DNA of 64,000 bases, taken from Hibiscus mutabilis. Lineage: Eukaryota; Streptophyta; Magnoliopsida; Malvales; Malvaceae. Positions 23,230-33,879 of this stretch are shown here, in pieces (the stretch's first letter is position 1; every line of letters starts with the position of its first letter). The stretch lies in the NCBI GenBank assembly GCA_019671005.1, contig CM033717.1:74941850-75005849 (forward strand), given 5' to 3'. The position numbers and the translations under genes are program-made. A model generated the notes under the pieces. The model was not told where the DNA came from, ran no database searches, and saw only the letters and a program-made list of their open reading frames with translations.

Positions 23230-24033
23230 CAAAATTACATGCAATGTCATCCGGATTGTATTACGCAAGAATTAGTACAAATTGAAGCTCATGCTATTGT
23301 AAACCAAAAGTTTACTAATAACTTTATTATTTGGCATGGCCGGTTAGGCTATCTTAGTTCAATTATGATGCGAAAAGCTATTGATACTTCATGTGGTTAT
23401 TCATTGAAGAACTAATAGATTCTTCAAAGTAATATTTTTCATGTGATGCTTGCTCTCAAGGCAAATTGATTATTCAACCATCACCAGCTAAGATAGATTA
23501 TGAATCTATTAATTTTCTAGAACGGATACAGGGTGATATATGTGGGCCCATACACCATTTTTATAGATTATCTAGATATTTTACGATTATGTATCGACTA
23601 GATGATCATATGTATCCTTGTTATCAACCTACAACTTAGCGTTTGTGAGGTTACTTGCTCAGTTGATAAAATTATGAGCACATTTTTTAGATTACCTTGT
23701 AAAGACATTTCATCTTGATAATGTTGATGACATGTCATTTTACATGCAGCATCATTAATTTGCATCAAGCCAATAAATTATCATAAGCTATCCCCATTAC
23801 AAGTGGTTTTTGGTCAAGAACCAAATATTTCTCATCTTAAAATTTTTGGGTGTGCGATATATGTTCCAATTGCTCAACCACAACACACAAAGATGAGTCC
23901 TCAAAAGAGGTTGGGAATATATGTTAGATTCGAATTTTCCTTGATAATTAAATATCTCAAGCTTCTTATAGGGAATTTATTTAAGTTCGATTTGTTGACT
24001 GACATTTTAATGAGTCAATTTTCCCAACATTAG
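23230..24033 (+). pseudogene. Integrase relic (degenerate copia)
   Basis: A GAG-pre-integrase-like remnant with FIIWHGRLGYLSS lies near 23320-23360. The 23803-24033 part reads FGQEPNISHLKIFGCAIYVP, typical of the region after the copia integrase core. Stops and frameshifts separate the parts. Confidence 0.65.
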
Positions 24034-24699
24034 GTGGAGAAAATAAATAGCTGGGAAAAGAAATAAGTTGGAATGAATTATCATTATCTTATTTTGATCC
24101 ACGTACTCAACAATGTCAATGTGAACTAGAAGTTCAAAGGATAATTCAGGTACAAAACTTAGCAAATCAATTACTAGATGGTTTTGCTGACCCTGAAAGA
24201 GTGACTAAGTCACATATACCAGCTATGAATGCTCCGATCAAATTTGATGTCTCAGAATGACAAACTCTAGTTGCTAATGAGTCTAACTTACGCCTATAGC
24301 GTGATAGACAAGTAGGTTCCAAAGATAAAAATCCTCAAAAAATGAGCTATATTTTATGATGGTTTGATCAAAAAATCAACGAATTATGAAAATCTCTATA
24401 AAAGATTAAAAGGTCTCCAATAGAGACATTATACATGACTCAGGTACTTGATCTCAATGAATTATGTCATGTCTGGTAATAAGTAGAACCGAAATTAAAT
24501 CGACGACGATAATACATTTGCATGCAATATAGCACTAGAGATTTTGAGGTGAATCATGAACTATTGTCAATTGGAAAATGTAAACAAAGAAATGATTAGC
24601 CAAAATGGAAAGAGGAAATTGAGGCGAAACTAAAATCTCTTTTGAAATGATAAGTATTTGGGCCTATAGTTCATACACTGGAAGGTGTAAAGCCCGTGG

Positions 24700-25720
24700 A
24701 TATAAAGGAGTCTTTGTGAAAAAAAGAAATGAAAAGGGGAAATTGTGAGATATAAAACTCGTTTGATTGCACAAGGATTCTCATAGAGACCTAGAATTGA
24801 TTATGAGGAAACATACTCCTAGGTGGTGGATGCAAAAAAATTATTAATCTAGCAATAAAAGATTTAGTTTCCGCCTAATGGATGTCATTACATCCTATTT
24901 GTATGAGCCTCTTGATAATAATATTTACATAAAACTTCCGGAAGGATTTAGACTGTAGAAGCAGTTAATTCAAGTTCGCGAGAACACTATTCAATCAAAT
25001 TGAACTTATCTATTTATAGATTAAACAAATTAGGCGCATATTGTATAATCGCCTCAATGAATACTTATTAGCAGAAGGCTATAAAAATGATTCAGTTTCC
25101 CCCGAGCATTTTTATTAAGAGGTTTAGCTCTGGATTTTTCGTCGTTGTTGTTGTTGTTGTGTATGTTGATGATTTGAATATCGTTGACACTCGTGAAGAA
25201 ATCTTCTTAACAATGAAATCCTTGTGCATCAATCGACATACACAAAAAAATATTTAAAGGGACTTTACATGCATAACGCATATTCGTTGATCACCCTTAT
25301 GGTTGCTAGGTCTCTTAATGTAAACAAAGATCCATTCTACCCTCGAAAAAAGGGTGACGATATTCTTGGTCCAAAAGCACCATATATATATATATTAATT
25401 GATCTGGAAACATCATATCTTAGTTGGTCCTAAAATACTATCTAAGTGTTACGATATCATTACCTTTAGATCTTTCAAAACTCGATACCTCTCCGGATCA
25501 TGTAAATAATTGTTATGCACGAGGCAAAGCCAAAATATGTGTTTGGCTAAACATATCCAGAAGATATGTAAATTGCTTTCACAAGATAAGATGCAAGCTA
25601 TCTTGTGAAGAGATAATGCAAAATTTATATCTCAAGGTGGATACATCAAATGTGATAAAACGAAACATATTTCTTCAAAGTTTCATCTCTCATGAGCTTC
25701 AGAAGAATAGAACTCGATGA
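24700..25720 (+). pseudogene. Reverse transcriptase and RNase H relic (degenerate copia)
   Basis: NIYIKLPEGF near 24925-24955 and VVVVYVDDLNIV near 25140-25190 mark reverse transcriptase. 25424-25720 ends FISHELQKNRTR, matching the end of copia RNase H. All are scattered over frames. Confidence 0.65.
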
Positions 25721-26048
25721 ATCCTTTCAAGCAGTAATTTGAAAGATATATTCACCAATGCATAGTCTACTTCAACATTTAAAGATTATATTGAAGATCG
25801 AATTATGAAGATTCAAAGATCTTATGTGATATTTTCATGAGGAAAAGTAAATACGTGTTGCACTCTTTTTCCCTTAGCCGAGGTTTTGTCCCAATGGGTT
25901 TTCCTGGTAAGGTTTTTAATGAGGCAACATGTTATGCGTATCAAAGATGTATGTACTCTTTTTCCTTCACTAAATTTTTTCCCACAGGGTTTTTACCTTA
26001 GTAAGGTTTTAACGAGGCACATTATCATCATGGATATCCAAGGAGGAG

Positions 26049-26288
26049 TGTTATGAATATCTTTATCTATAGTGGATATCCATATATTAAACGAGACTTT
26101 AATGTACTTTATTATTATGGCTTAATCCCATTGAAATTAGGGTTTTCATCTTATGTCTATAAATATAGAGTTTGGAGAAAGCATTGTATACAACCCTACT
26201 TTGAAAATATAATACAAGTCTCTCTCTTTGTCTCTCATCTTGTTATTGTTCATTTATTTTATTCTTGCTCTTTACTTTATTCACAACA
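26049..26288 (+). repeat. 3' LTR of the degenerate copia element
   Basis: Begins TGTTATGAATATC directly after the purine tract ending at 26048 and matches the left LTR over most of its length, including TAAATATAGAGTTTGGAGAA. Ends about TTCACAACA. Confidence 0.72.
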
Positions 26289-26566
26289 AAACAAGGTTTA
26301 TATTATTATTTCATTTATTGAGTATAACAATTTGTTGAGTTTGTTCAAAAAAATTAATTTCTTGAATTATTTTTTAGTTTCTAAATCATGTTTTTTATTT
26401 TAAATTTGTTTTTATACTTTTTAGTGTTTTAATTTTATCATCAATCTACGATCTCACGTTTTAAAGTGATCTCAACAAGGACAGTACTAAAATTTAAGAT
26501 TAGGGGCAAAACATAAATGTTTGAAAGTGTGAGCAAATTCATAAATAAACTAATTTTTAAAAAGTA

Positions 26567-26585
26567 GAGAGAGAGAGAGAGAGAA
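26567..26585. repeat. AG dinucleotide microsatellite
   Basis: About nine AG units followed by AAAGG. Simple repeat. Confidence 0.85.
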
Positions 26586-26964
26586 AGGTAAAAAAAATTG
26601 GGGTGGGTTCGTCATTGGATCTCGAATTTTTTGAATGTTTTAATTCTATCCCCAAATTATCGCTCTATGTCACATTGTATTAAAGAAAATGTTTTGATAC
26701 ATAAGTTTGCGTAAACTAAAGCTTGTAGAATCTTATCAATTTTATGATTTAAGAATTAAAAAATTAAGTTTTAAGATTAAAGCTTAAGATTTATAGTTTA
26801 ATATTTTAAAAAATTGAATTAAATTAATTTAATTGATCTCCTATTAAACTTACTCAACCGCCGATAAATAGCTAAAGTGGCCTTAAGAGTAAAAGATCAT
26901 AATAAAGAAGTTGAGCATTTCTTTGGGTTATCTTGTATATACATGTGCAAAGGATTTGAATTTA

Positions 26965-27412
26965 GACAGATAATGTTGTACTCGTATTCGATTATTTATT
27001 TTTGTACGTGTTTGTATTTATTTGTTTTGCGTTTATGAACATATTCGTTTAACGTTCTTGAAAATGTTCTTTTAACGTTCGTGAACACTCTTTTTTATCT
27101 TTTTATTTGCAACTCGAAGAAAAATGGTGAAGTTACGCCAGTAGTCCTTAAGTTTCTTAGACTTTACAATTTGAATTTCAAAGTTTATTTTGCGTTCAAT
27201 TTAGTCTCTACCTCCACCAACATTTAAAATGTAAAAAAAGAAAATAAAAGGAGAACCGAGTAAACGACTCGATAAATGAGTTTGTTCGTGAACATAAACA
27301 AACCGAATACATCTTCTATTTGAGTTCATTCGTTTATTAAATGAACATAAAAATATTATTCATACTCGTTTATTTAGCTTAATAAACAAACATGAACGAA
27401 TAGTTCACAAAC
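26965..27412. repeat. Degenerate foldback rich in GAACG/CGTTC
   Basis: Left half has words such as TTTATGAACATATTCGTTTA; right half has inverted counterparts such as AATAAACAAACATGAACGAA. The vocabulary is the same as in the better-preserved hAT-type element at 32777-33273, so it may be an older relative. Ends uncertain. Confidence 0.45.
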
Positions 27413-27846
27413 CCCAATATCTCTTTATTTTTAATTATCGATATCCAACTCATTGATCGACTAATTCAAATCGAGATTTACAGAGGTTCAATATGGGAGC
27501 GACCCTCCCAATCCAATTTTATCCATTCACAAAGTCATGATTCGAACTTTTAACGTTGTTTAAGAAATTTAACGTCTCATCCCGCTAGGCCAAACGATTC
27601 TTGATCGATTTTTTTACCATTTTCTTTTAATTATATTTAGATGATGGGATACATATTAAATTTAAGATTCTTCTAGTTTCATTTAGGCTGGTTGTAGGGG
27701 CCGGCCCATGGCGTAGGTGATGACCATGAATAGTGACAGTTGCGAAGAAGACGCCATGCCAAGACCTTAATTCTCTCAACCATGGGAGAACGAACACCAC
27801 CAATCGCCTCCGCGAATCAGCAGCAGTAAAACCAGGGATTCCACCC

Positions 27847-27853
27847 TATATAA
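27847..27853 (+). promoter_or_regulatory. TATA box of the pectate lyase gene
   Basis: TATATAA in CCACCCTATATAACACC, about 190-200 bases before the chosen ATG at 28046. A good core-promoter match; the transcription start is not known. Confidence 0.55.
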
Positions 27854-28045
27854 CACCACCGGAGCGCCACTATTCCTCCGCAATTGCCTTGGCTTGGCTT
27901 GTCTCCGGTCAGGGTCTTGTTGCATTCAATAAAATTGTGTGCAGGACTTTGGCCTGGAAACCCCCTTTATTAATTACTTACTATTTTTCTTGCTCTTTTG
28001 CCTACAGGACTGAAACATAAAGCCGGAAAGCAAAAGAAGCTAAAC

Positions 28046-29380
28046 ATGGCCACTCCGGACAATCAAACTCTTAGTTTTTTTCTCTTCTGTTTATCCTTTG
28101 TTGTAATCATCCCGACACTGCAGGCTCACATCGCCAACTACGACGGTTATTGGCGGGAACGTGAGTTGCAGGCGAAAGAAAATCTGGAAAAAGAATACCA
28201 CCCCAACCCAGAGCAAGTCACCCAGCATTTCAACGACCGTGTTGCCCGGACGTTGATCGGGTTCGCTGCTAACAACACCACGCGACGGTGGTTGAGGAAG
28301 AAGCGTGCAATCAGTTCCTGTAAGGCAACCAACCCCATAGACCAATGCTGGCGCTGTGATCCGAACTGGGAGAAAAACAGGCAGAGGCTGTCTGATTGCG
28401 TTCTTGGATTCGGCCGTAATACTACCGGTGGGAAGAACGGACCAATCTATATTGTAACTGATGCGGCGGATGATCTTTTAAACCCGGCGCCGGGGACTCT
28501 ACGGCACGCCGTCACCCGGAACGGCCCACTTTGGATCACCTTCGCAAGAAGCATGATCATCAAGCTGAAAGAGGAGCTTTTAATGACGAGCGATAAGACC
28601 ATTGACGGCAGGGGAGCCAACGTTCATATTGCTTACGGCGCCGGGATTACAATCCAGTTTATGAAGAATGTTATTCTCCATAACATCCATATTCACCACA
28701 TTCTTCCGGGGAACGGCGGCTTGATTCAAGACGGTGCAAATCACGTCGGGCTGAGGACGAGGAGTGACGGTGATGGGATTTCCATTTTCGGGTCGACCAA
28801 TATTTGGCTCGACCATCTTTCCATTTACAAATGCTCAGACGGGATTATCGATATCATTCAGGGCAGCACCGCCATCACCATTTCGAACTGTCACATCACC
28901 GACCACAACGACGTGATGTTGTTCGGAGCACACGACAATTACACTCCGGACGAGAAGATGCAGGTCACTGTTGCATTCACTCGGTTTGGTAAGAATTTAG
29001 TACAAAGAATGCCGAGGATCCGGTTTGGGTTGGTCCACGTTGTCAACAACGACTACACGTACTGGAACATGTATGCCATCGGCGGCAGCAGCCACCCGAC
29101 GATTATCAGCCAAGGGAACCGGTTCAGAGCTCCGAGGAACATAGCGGCGAAAGAGGTGTTGAAGAGGGAGTTTACGAGTCCCGAAGTGTGGAAGAACTGG
29201 GACTGGAGTTCGGAGGGCGACGTCCTGTTGAACGGTGCAATTTTTATTGAATCCGGCGATCCGAACGCGGCCCAGAAATATGGAGTTCAGAAAATGTTGG
29301 CGTTTAAGCCGGGTCAGATGGTGCCGATGCTGGTTGAGTTTTCCGGAACACTTATCTGCACCCCTTCCAAGCCTTGTTAA
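28046..29380 (+). CDS. Secreted pectate lyase (PL1 family), intronless
   Basis: 444 residues from the ATG at 28046, chosen because MATPDNQTLSFFLFCLSFVV begins a clear signal peptide; an upstream in-frame ATG at 27998 would add 16 polar residues. After the signal comes a plant pectate-lyase N-terminal segment (WRERELQAKENLEKEYHP) and then the parallel beta-helix. Family marks are IWLDHLSI, SDGIIDIIQGSTAITISN with calcium-binding aspartates, VMLFGAHDNYTPDEKMQVTV, and VQRMPRIRFG with the conserved arginines, then HVVNNDYTYW and YAIGGSSHPTI. It cleaves de-esterified homogalacturonan in the wall by beta-elimination and needs calcium. The extended N-terminus resembles pollen LAT59-type lyases. The usual cysteine in MPRCR is isoleucine here. 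Many plant family members have introns; none is seen. Confidence 0.92.
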   Translation: MATPDNQTLSFFLFCLSFVVIIPTLQAHIANYDGYWRERELQAKENLEKEYHPNPEQVTQHFNDRVARTLIGFAANNTTRRWLRKKRAISSCKATNPIDQCWRCDPNWEKNRQRLSDCVLGFGRNTTGGKNGPIYIVTDAADDLLNPAPGTLRHAVTRNGPLWITFARSMIIKLKEELLMTSDKTIDGRGANVHIAYGAGITIQFMKNVILHNIHIHHILPGNGGLIQDGANHVGLRTRSDGDGISIFGSTNIWLDHLSIYKCSDGIIDIIQGSTAITISNCHITDHNDVMLFGAHDNYTPDEKMQVTVAFTRFGKNLVQRMPRIRFGLVHVVNNDYTYWNMYAIGGSSHPTIISQGNRFRAPRNIAAKEVLKREFTSPEVWKNWDWSSEGDVLLNGAIFIESGDPNAAQKYGVQKMLAFKPGQMVPMLVEFSGTLICTPSKPC

Positions 29381-30685
29381 CCATCGGCGTGTGGAGTTTT
29401 CCTCCGCTTCTCAACTCTCATCACCGCCGTGGGATGTCCGGAAACTGTTTCTTTCTTGTGTTCCGGACAAGGTTGATCAATCTTTTATGGATACAAACAT
29501 TTTTCCAGCTGATTTTTTAACTTCATTTTCCTTGTAAGGTGAAAGAATTCTTTTTTTTTTCATTTTTTGTTTATTTATTTATTTTGAAGGAGATATTAAT
29601 GAGAAAATATATTTCCAAAATTTATGTGCATTTTAATTCATGTATCGATTCAATTGATGTCATGTTCACCGACAAAAGGTAATGAAGATGGTAAGATTTT
29701 GGTATCCAAAATTTTAGAAAATTAAAATTTGATCTTCAAATTTTTAAAGAGCATTTTATTTAATTCTCTAAAAAAATTTACATTTTTATTAAGTTACAAA
29801 AGTTTTAAAATTTTAATTAAATCTCACACTATGGTTTTCGAAAATATTCATTAAGCCTCTCTAAACTATTTAAAATTTTAGTTAAACTCTATATTACTTA
29901 AAAATATAAATTAAACCCTTAATTTTTTTAAATTAGTTTAAACCTGTAGAATTTGTAAATTTTCTAAATTTATCTTCAAACAATGGCAGATACAGTAAGA
30001 GTTCAGGGTGGACATGTACCACGTGAAAATTTATTTGTTCATTAATTATTTATTAGTTATTTATTTTATCGAGTGTTGTTTATTTTAAAAAAATTTATTT
30101 GTGTCTACCTATATATATAATTGTGTTAAGGTGCCCGTTCACGATAAATTATATTATGGGTCTTTCTTAGATTGTCATATAAAGTCTTAACCAATAAGAA
30201 ACATTCGTGATTCACTTCATTAATTTTTTGTCTTTAATTTAATTTAAAGTCAATATTAATAAAAATTCACTTGATAAAAAATAACAAAAAACAATTAATA
30301 AAGTAGATCATTTTTATTGATTAAAATAATAAATGACATGTCGAGAAAGATCCATGGTATAATTTCTCATGTATTCGCGATAATTTTTTTTGAATTTGTT
30401 ATTGTCCCCGCTCTAACATTTTTATTTTAGATAATGAATTATGTATTATTTATTATACTTATCTAACATTTTTATTTTAGATAATATGGATTTTAATAAT
30501 ATGGAATATTAAAACAATCCTTTTTTCTAATTTAATAATATGGAATTTAAACAATTTGAGATATGTAAAAAATGATATATGTTTCCTAAGGATGAATGAG
30601 CAAAAAGGCCGAGCTGTACAAAAATTGGGCCCGCCAAATATCCGGATCCAACTCTGGATACTAAAATGCCCAGGTCGACCCGTTT
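29381..30685. other. Intergenic DNA with one foldback
   Basis: The first 150 bases are a likely 3' UTR of the pectate lyase. The rest is AT-rich. One foldback lies at about 30133-30400. The last 90 bases are the probable 3' UTR of the ERF gene on the other strand. No gene seen. Confidence 0.4.
30133..30400. repeat. Foldback (MITE-like) element
   Basis: CACGATAAATTATATTATGG with GTCTTTCTTAG on the left has an inverted counterpart on the right (AGAAAGATCC then ATGGTATAATTTCTCATG). About 270 bp, no coding content, no clear target duplication. Confidence 0.5.
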
Positions 30686-31270
30686 TTAGAAATCCCAAAG
30701 AAAAGATTCTGGAATTAAAATCCCATCAAAATTCTCCTCTTCATACCCGATGTTGGGAAACGATGATCCGAGAAAATCACTTGAGAAATCATCAAATCCG
30801 GGGAATATCAACCCGTAATTACTCGAACCGGTCGTCAAAAGATCCAGAAACGACCCGTCCAGAGGCAATTCATTGTCGAGCTGTATCGTCCCGTCCGAAA
30901 CCGACGGCGATGGAGGTTCAGTTTGAAACCTAGAGTTGGATTCTTCCGATTGTATCGCCGGAGGGTCCGAGTTAGCAAACCGGGCTGCGGCGGCTTGGAT
31001 TTGGTTCCGTGTCAAAGACCTACCGCCGGCTATCTCGGGTGGGCTATCGGGGAAATTGAACTTCGCAGAACGGCCGCGTAAACAATAAAGAGCGGCGTCG
31101 AAAGCACGGGCTGCTTTTTCGGCTGAGTCGTAAGATCCCAACCAAATCCTTTCCCTGCTGTTTGGCAGTCTGATTTCCGATACCCATTTCCCCCATTTCC
31201 GCTTGCGAACGCCCTTGAACTTCGAATCGGTTCTCTCGACTGCAGGCTTTTCGCTTGTGTGTTTCACCAT
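30686..31270 (-). CDS. AP2/ERF transcription factor, ERF017-like
   Basis: An intronless 194-residue protein. A single AP2 domain lies at about residues 18-75, starting FKGVRKRKWGKWVSEIRLPN and continuing RERIWLGSYDSAEKAARAFD. The WLGSY and RAFDAA elements are intact. As I recall, this sequence style matches Arabidopsis ERF016/ERF017 (DREB-side of the family). After the domain come LTRNQIQAAAARFANS and an acidic C-terminus rich in aspartate and phenylalanine (FLDLLTTG, FPGFDDFSSDFLG), ending ESFLWDF, a probable activation region. It should bind GCC- or DRE-type DNA in the nucleus; targets are unknown. Confidence 0.93.
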   Translation of the reverse strand: MVKHTSEKPAVERTDSKFKGVRKRKWGKWVSEIRLPNSRERIWLGSYDSAEKAARAFDAALYCLRGRSAKFNFPDSPPEIAGGRSLTRNQIQAAAARFANSDPPAIQSEESNSRFQTEPPSPSVSDGTIQLDNELPLDGSFLDLLTTGSSNYGLIFPGFDDFSSDFLGSSFPNIGYEEENFDGILIPESFLWDF

Positions 31271-31397
31271 TGTTTTCGTTATAATATGAGTTTTCTTCTC
31301 TCTTTTTTTGTTTTTGATTCCTGGCTGCAGAGGATTTTGATTTTCTTTGTTGTTGTTGTTGTTTGGAGACTGAGAAAATAGGGGAGAATTTGCTGCT

Positions 31398-31405
31398 TAT
31401 TTATA
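31398..31405 (-). promoter_or_regulatory. TATA box of the ERF gene
   Basis: TATAAATA on the minus strand, about 128 bases before the start codon. The leader between it and the ATG has a run of TTG/CAA triplets near 31347-31363. Confidence 0.6.
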
Positions 31406-31556
31406 GTTCTAAGTGGGGAAGCCATGGTTTCTGACTGAGAGTGAGCAGTCCAAAGAGACGCGTTTGATATAGCGTTCGGAGGCCGAAAAGCGTTTGACGA
31501 TGTCGACGTGGCGTCGCTACGCGTTTGGAGATTGTCCTCCCAGGTGGTTTTTCCAC

Positions 31557-31581
31557 CACGTGGCCCTTTTTATTACACGTG
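31557..31581. promoter_or_regulatory. Paired G-box/ABRE-like sites upstream of ERF
   Basis: Two CACGTG cores, 31557-31562 (in CCACGTGG) and 31576-31581 (in ACACGTGAC), lie 19 bases apart and about 155-180 bases upstream of the TATA box on the ERF side. Such pairs are typical of bZIP/ABF or bHLH control (abscisic acid, jasmonate, light). Function here is inferred. Confidence 0.5.
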
Positions 31582-31845
31582 ACTAAATTCCACATCTAGA
31601 ACTTCTACTTACTACTTTTTATTTTTAATTTTAAATAACTTATTAATTTAATAAAGGAAATGGATAAGGCAGAGAATTGAGTATTGGGATGATTCTAAAA
31701 ACATAATAAACATGTTGATTTTTGAATGCTACAGTAAAACTACATGCATGCACTGGTCTCTTCAGTTAACCAGAAAATTAATTTTATATACTACAATTGG
31801 ATGATTCGTTTTAAGAAAAAGAAAATGATTTGTGTCTAGTTATAA

Positions 31846-32665
31846 AAGCTTAAATGAAAAATAAGTGTCTAAAATATGTATTTTGTGAATTTTAGGTGCT
31901 TAAAGTATTTTTTTTTATAAAAATAAGTGTTTAAAATTTGAAGTGTCATGACCGTTAATGGGTATTAAAAAAATTTAACCAATCAATGCTCGACACGTGG
32001 CACTAATTTGATTTTTTTTTTAAAACTTAAAGAAAAACACTCAAAAATTTTAGTTTTTCATAAAATCTCAAAACTTTGAAAATTTTATAAAACAGTCCTA
32101 AAATCCCTAAAATTATCCAAACCCCCAAATCACCGTCACTTTCACCGTTGATCGTTGTCGCTGAGCACACCCCTTTGGTTTCCGAACCAAGACAGCCATT
32201 TCTCCCAATACGGAGTCACCGGAAATGTCGAACGGCATGCCAGCCAAATATTAATTTTGCGTTCGACGTTCGGCTAACACACCGTTCAGCGTTTTCGACG
32301 ACACCGTATTGAGGAAAATGGCCGCCTTGATCTGGAGAGCAAAGGGGTGTGCTAAGCGGCGGCGATTTGGGAGTTTGAGTTTGCGTAATTTTAGGGATTT
32401 GGAGACTGTTTTGTAAAAATTGTAAAATTTTGGATTTTATGAAAATTTGAAAGTTTTTTTTTATTTTTAATTTTGAAAAAATAAATTACATATGCCACGT
32501 GTCAAGCATTGATTGGTTAACAAATTTTTAACACCCTTTAACGGTTAGACACCTAAAGGTATAACGGTTGAAATTTTAGGCACCTATTTTTATAAAAAAA
32601 TACTTTAGGCACCTAAAGTTAAAAAAAAAAGTTATAATTTGGCATCTATTTTTCATTTAAGCCCA
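31846..32665. repeat. Large foldback element flanked by TTATAA
   Basis: About 820 bp with long inverted arms: left AAGCTTAAATGAAAAATAAG, right end the complement of GGCTTAAATGAAAAATAGA. Direct repeats TTATAA border it (31840-31845 and 32666-32671). Inner arms also pair (ACACGTGGCA on the left, TGCCACGTGTCA on the right). No coding potential. It resembles the element at 41569-42271. Confidence 0.72.
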
Positions 32666-32776
32666 TTATAAATTTAGTATACGAAAATTTATCATAGGAT
32701 TATTCCACTTGATAAAAAATGGACTAAATAATTATCTGATTTATGATGTAATTCATTATCAGTTTGATACTTAAAA

Positions 32777-33273
32777 GTATGGTTGTAAATGAACCAATTG
32801 TTCACCGAAGCGTTCGTGAACTGTGCGGTGGGAAGTTCGTTTATTTATTAAATGAACGAACGTGAACAAGACTTTCTATTCGTTTAATTAAATGAACGAA
32901 CACGAACAAAGGGCTTGTTCGTTCATTTACGTTTGTGAACGTTCAGTAATCTATTCGTTTAAATTTATTCACATATGTCCATTTCTATTTATTATTTTTC
33001 ATAACAAAAGTATTATATTTAAAAATTTTAAAAACATATATTACAAATATGAAATAAAGAGGAAAAATTAAACAAATACTCAATGTACTAGACTTCATAT
33101 TTCTTAAGAAAAAATTATTTTTCATTTGGGTTCGTTTATTATTTTAACGAACGAACATGAACAAGAAATTATGTTAGTTTAGTTGTTCGTGTTCGTTCAT
33201 TTGTTCGGTTAAAATAAACAAACGAACATGAACATACCCTCGTCCGTATCCGTTTGGTTCGTTTACAGACCCT
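32777..33273. mobile_element. hAT-type non-autonomous element with 8-bp TSD
   Basis: A 497-bp element with direct 8-bp repeats ACTTAAAA at 32769-32776 and 33274-33281. The ends are imperfect inverted repeats (GTATGGTTGTAAATGAACC on the left; GGTTCGTTTACAGACCCT on the right). The interior is dense in GAACGAAC/GTTCGTTC words. The 8-bp duplication fits the hAT superfamily. No transposase is encoded. Confidence 0.8.
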
Positions 33274-33402
33274 ACTTAAAATATGTTTGTTTAATTTGAT
33301 TTTAAGATTTACGAACCATTTATCATGTTATTTCGTAAATAGTGTCCATTACTAAAAAAACTACCATTTTTATCATGTTGTTCAAACTTATCAATTAAAT
33401 TT

Positions 33403-33560
33403 TTGAGCAAGCGTCGATGGTCGGTTAGTCAGAGCTGCTCACCGGCTTCCTTTCTTTTTTTAAAAAAATTTCAGGTTCAAGACCTAGCAGGAGCATTCCT
33501 TCCCCTAGAGGCCCTTTCTCCCTCTAGGTAGAAGTAGAAGTAGTACTTGTCAAAAAAAAA
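33403..33560 (+). mobile_element. tRNA-derived SINE with 17-bp TSD
   Basis: A 158-bp element. An A-box-like region (GATGGTCGGTTAGTCAGAGC, about 33416-33435) and a B-box-like GGTTCAAGACC (about 33473-33483) suggest an internal RNA polymerase III promoter. It ends in a poly-A run (33552-33560). It is flanked by a 17-bp direct repeat with one mismatch: ACTTATCAATTAAATTT at 33386-33402 and ACTTATCAATCAAATTT at 33561-33577. SINEs move by target-primed reverse transcription using LINE proteins. The duplication and poly-A tail make the call firm even though I cannot name the family. Confidence 0.8.
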
Positions 33561-33879
33561 ACTTATCAATCAAATTTGTTAAATTTTTTAGGGGCGGTTT
33601 AAAGATTTTGGGGGTATGTACAATTTATTAAAACGAGGCCCTTAATTTATAATTAGTAAAAGGTAAAAAATTATATTAATACAAAAATATTATTAGATAG
33701 TCCTCTTGAGCAACAAAAAGTTGACTTATAAACATCTAAAAATCAAACATTTTCATTTAAAAAGTGTTATTCTTTTTGCATATTTTAGTTTTAGATAATT
33801 GATATATATATATACACATAATTATATATATAATTTTTATAAATATTTAGTTTAATTTATATAATTTATATAGATATAC

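Larger units (their letters stand above)
19368..26288 (+). mobile_element. Degenerate copia-type LTR retrotransposon
   Basis: Two related LTRs bound this stretch (about 19368-19613 and 26049-26288). Between them are plus-strand relics in the order gag, zinc knuckle, integrase, reverse transcriptase and RNase H, all with many stops and frameshifts. The purine tract AAGGAGGAG precedes the right LTR. An unrelated LTR-like stretch (about 19780-20905) appears to have inserted near the 5' end. The element is old and dead. I found no matching target duplication, so outer limits are approximate. Confidence 0.75.
26289..27700. other. AT-rich intergenic DNA
   Basis: No gene. It contains a short AG microsatellite (26567-26585) and a degenerate inverted-repeat tract rich in GAACG/CGTTC words (about 26965-27412). 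Confidence 0.45.

Noticed and set aside
27733..28020. 95-residue ORF just before the pectate lyase
   Set aside because: It lies over the TATA box and probable leader; no family features.
28091..28816. Minus-strand ORFs inside the pectate lyase
   Set aside because: Antisense shadows of a clear PL1 coding frame.
33403..33560. A functional tRNA gene
   Set aside because: The A and B box-like motifs do not form a cloverleaf by eye, and the poly-A tail with a 17-bp TSD shows a SINE.
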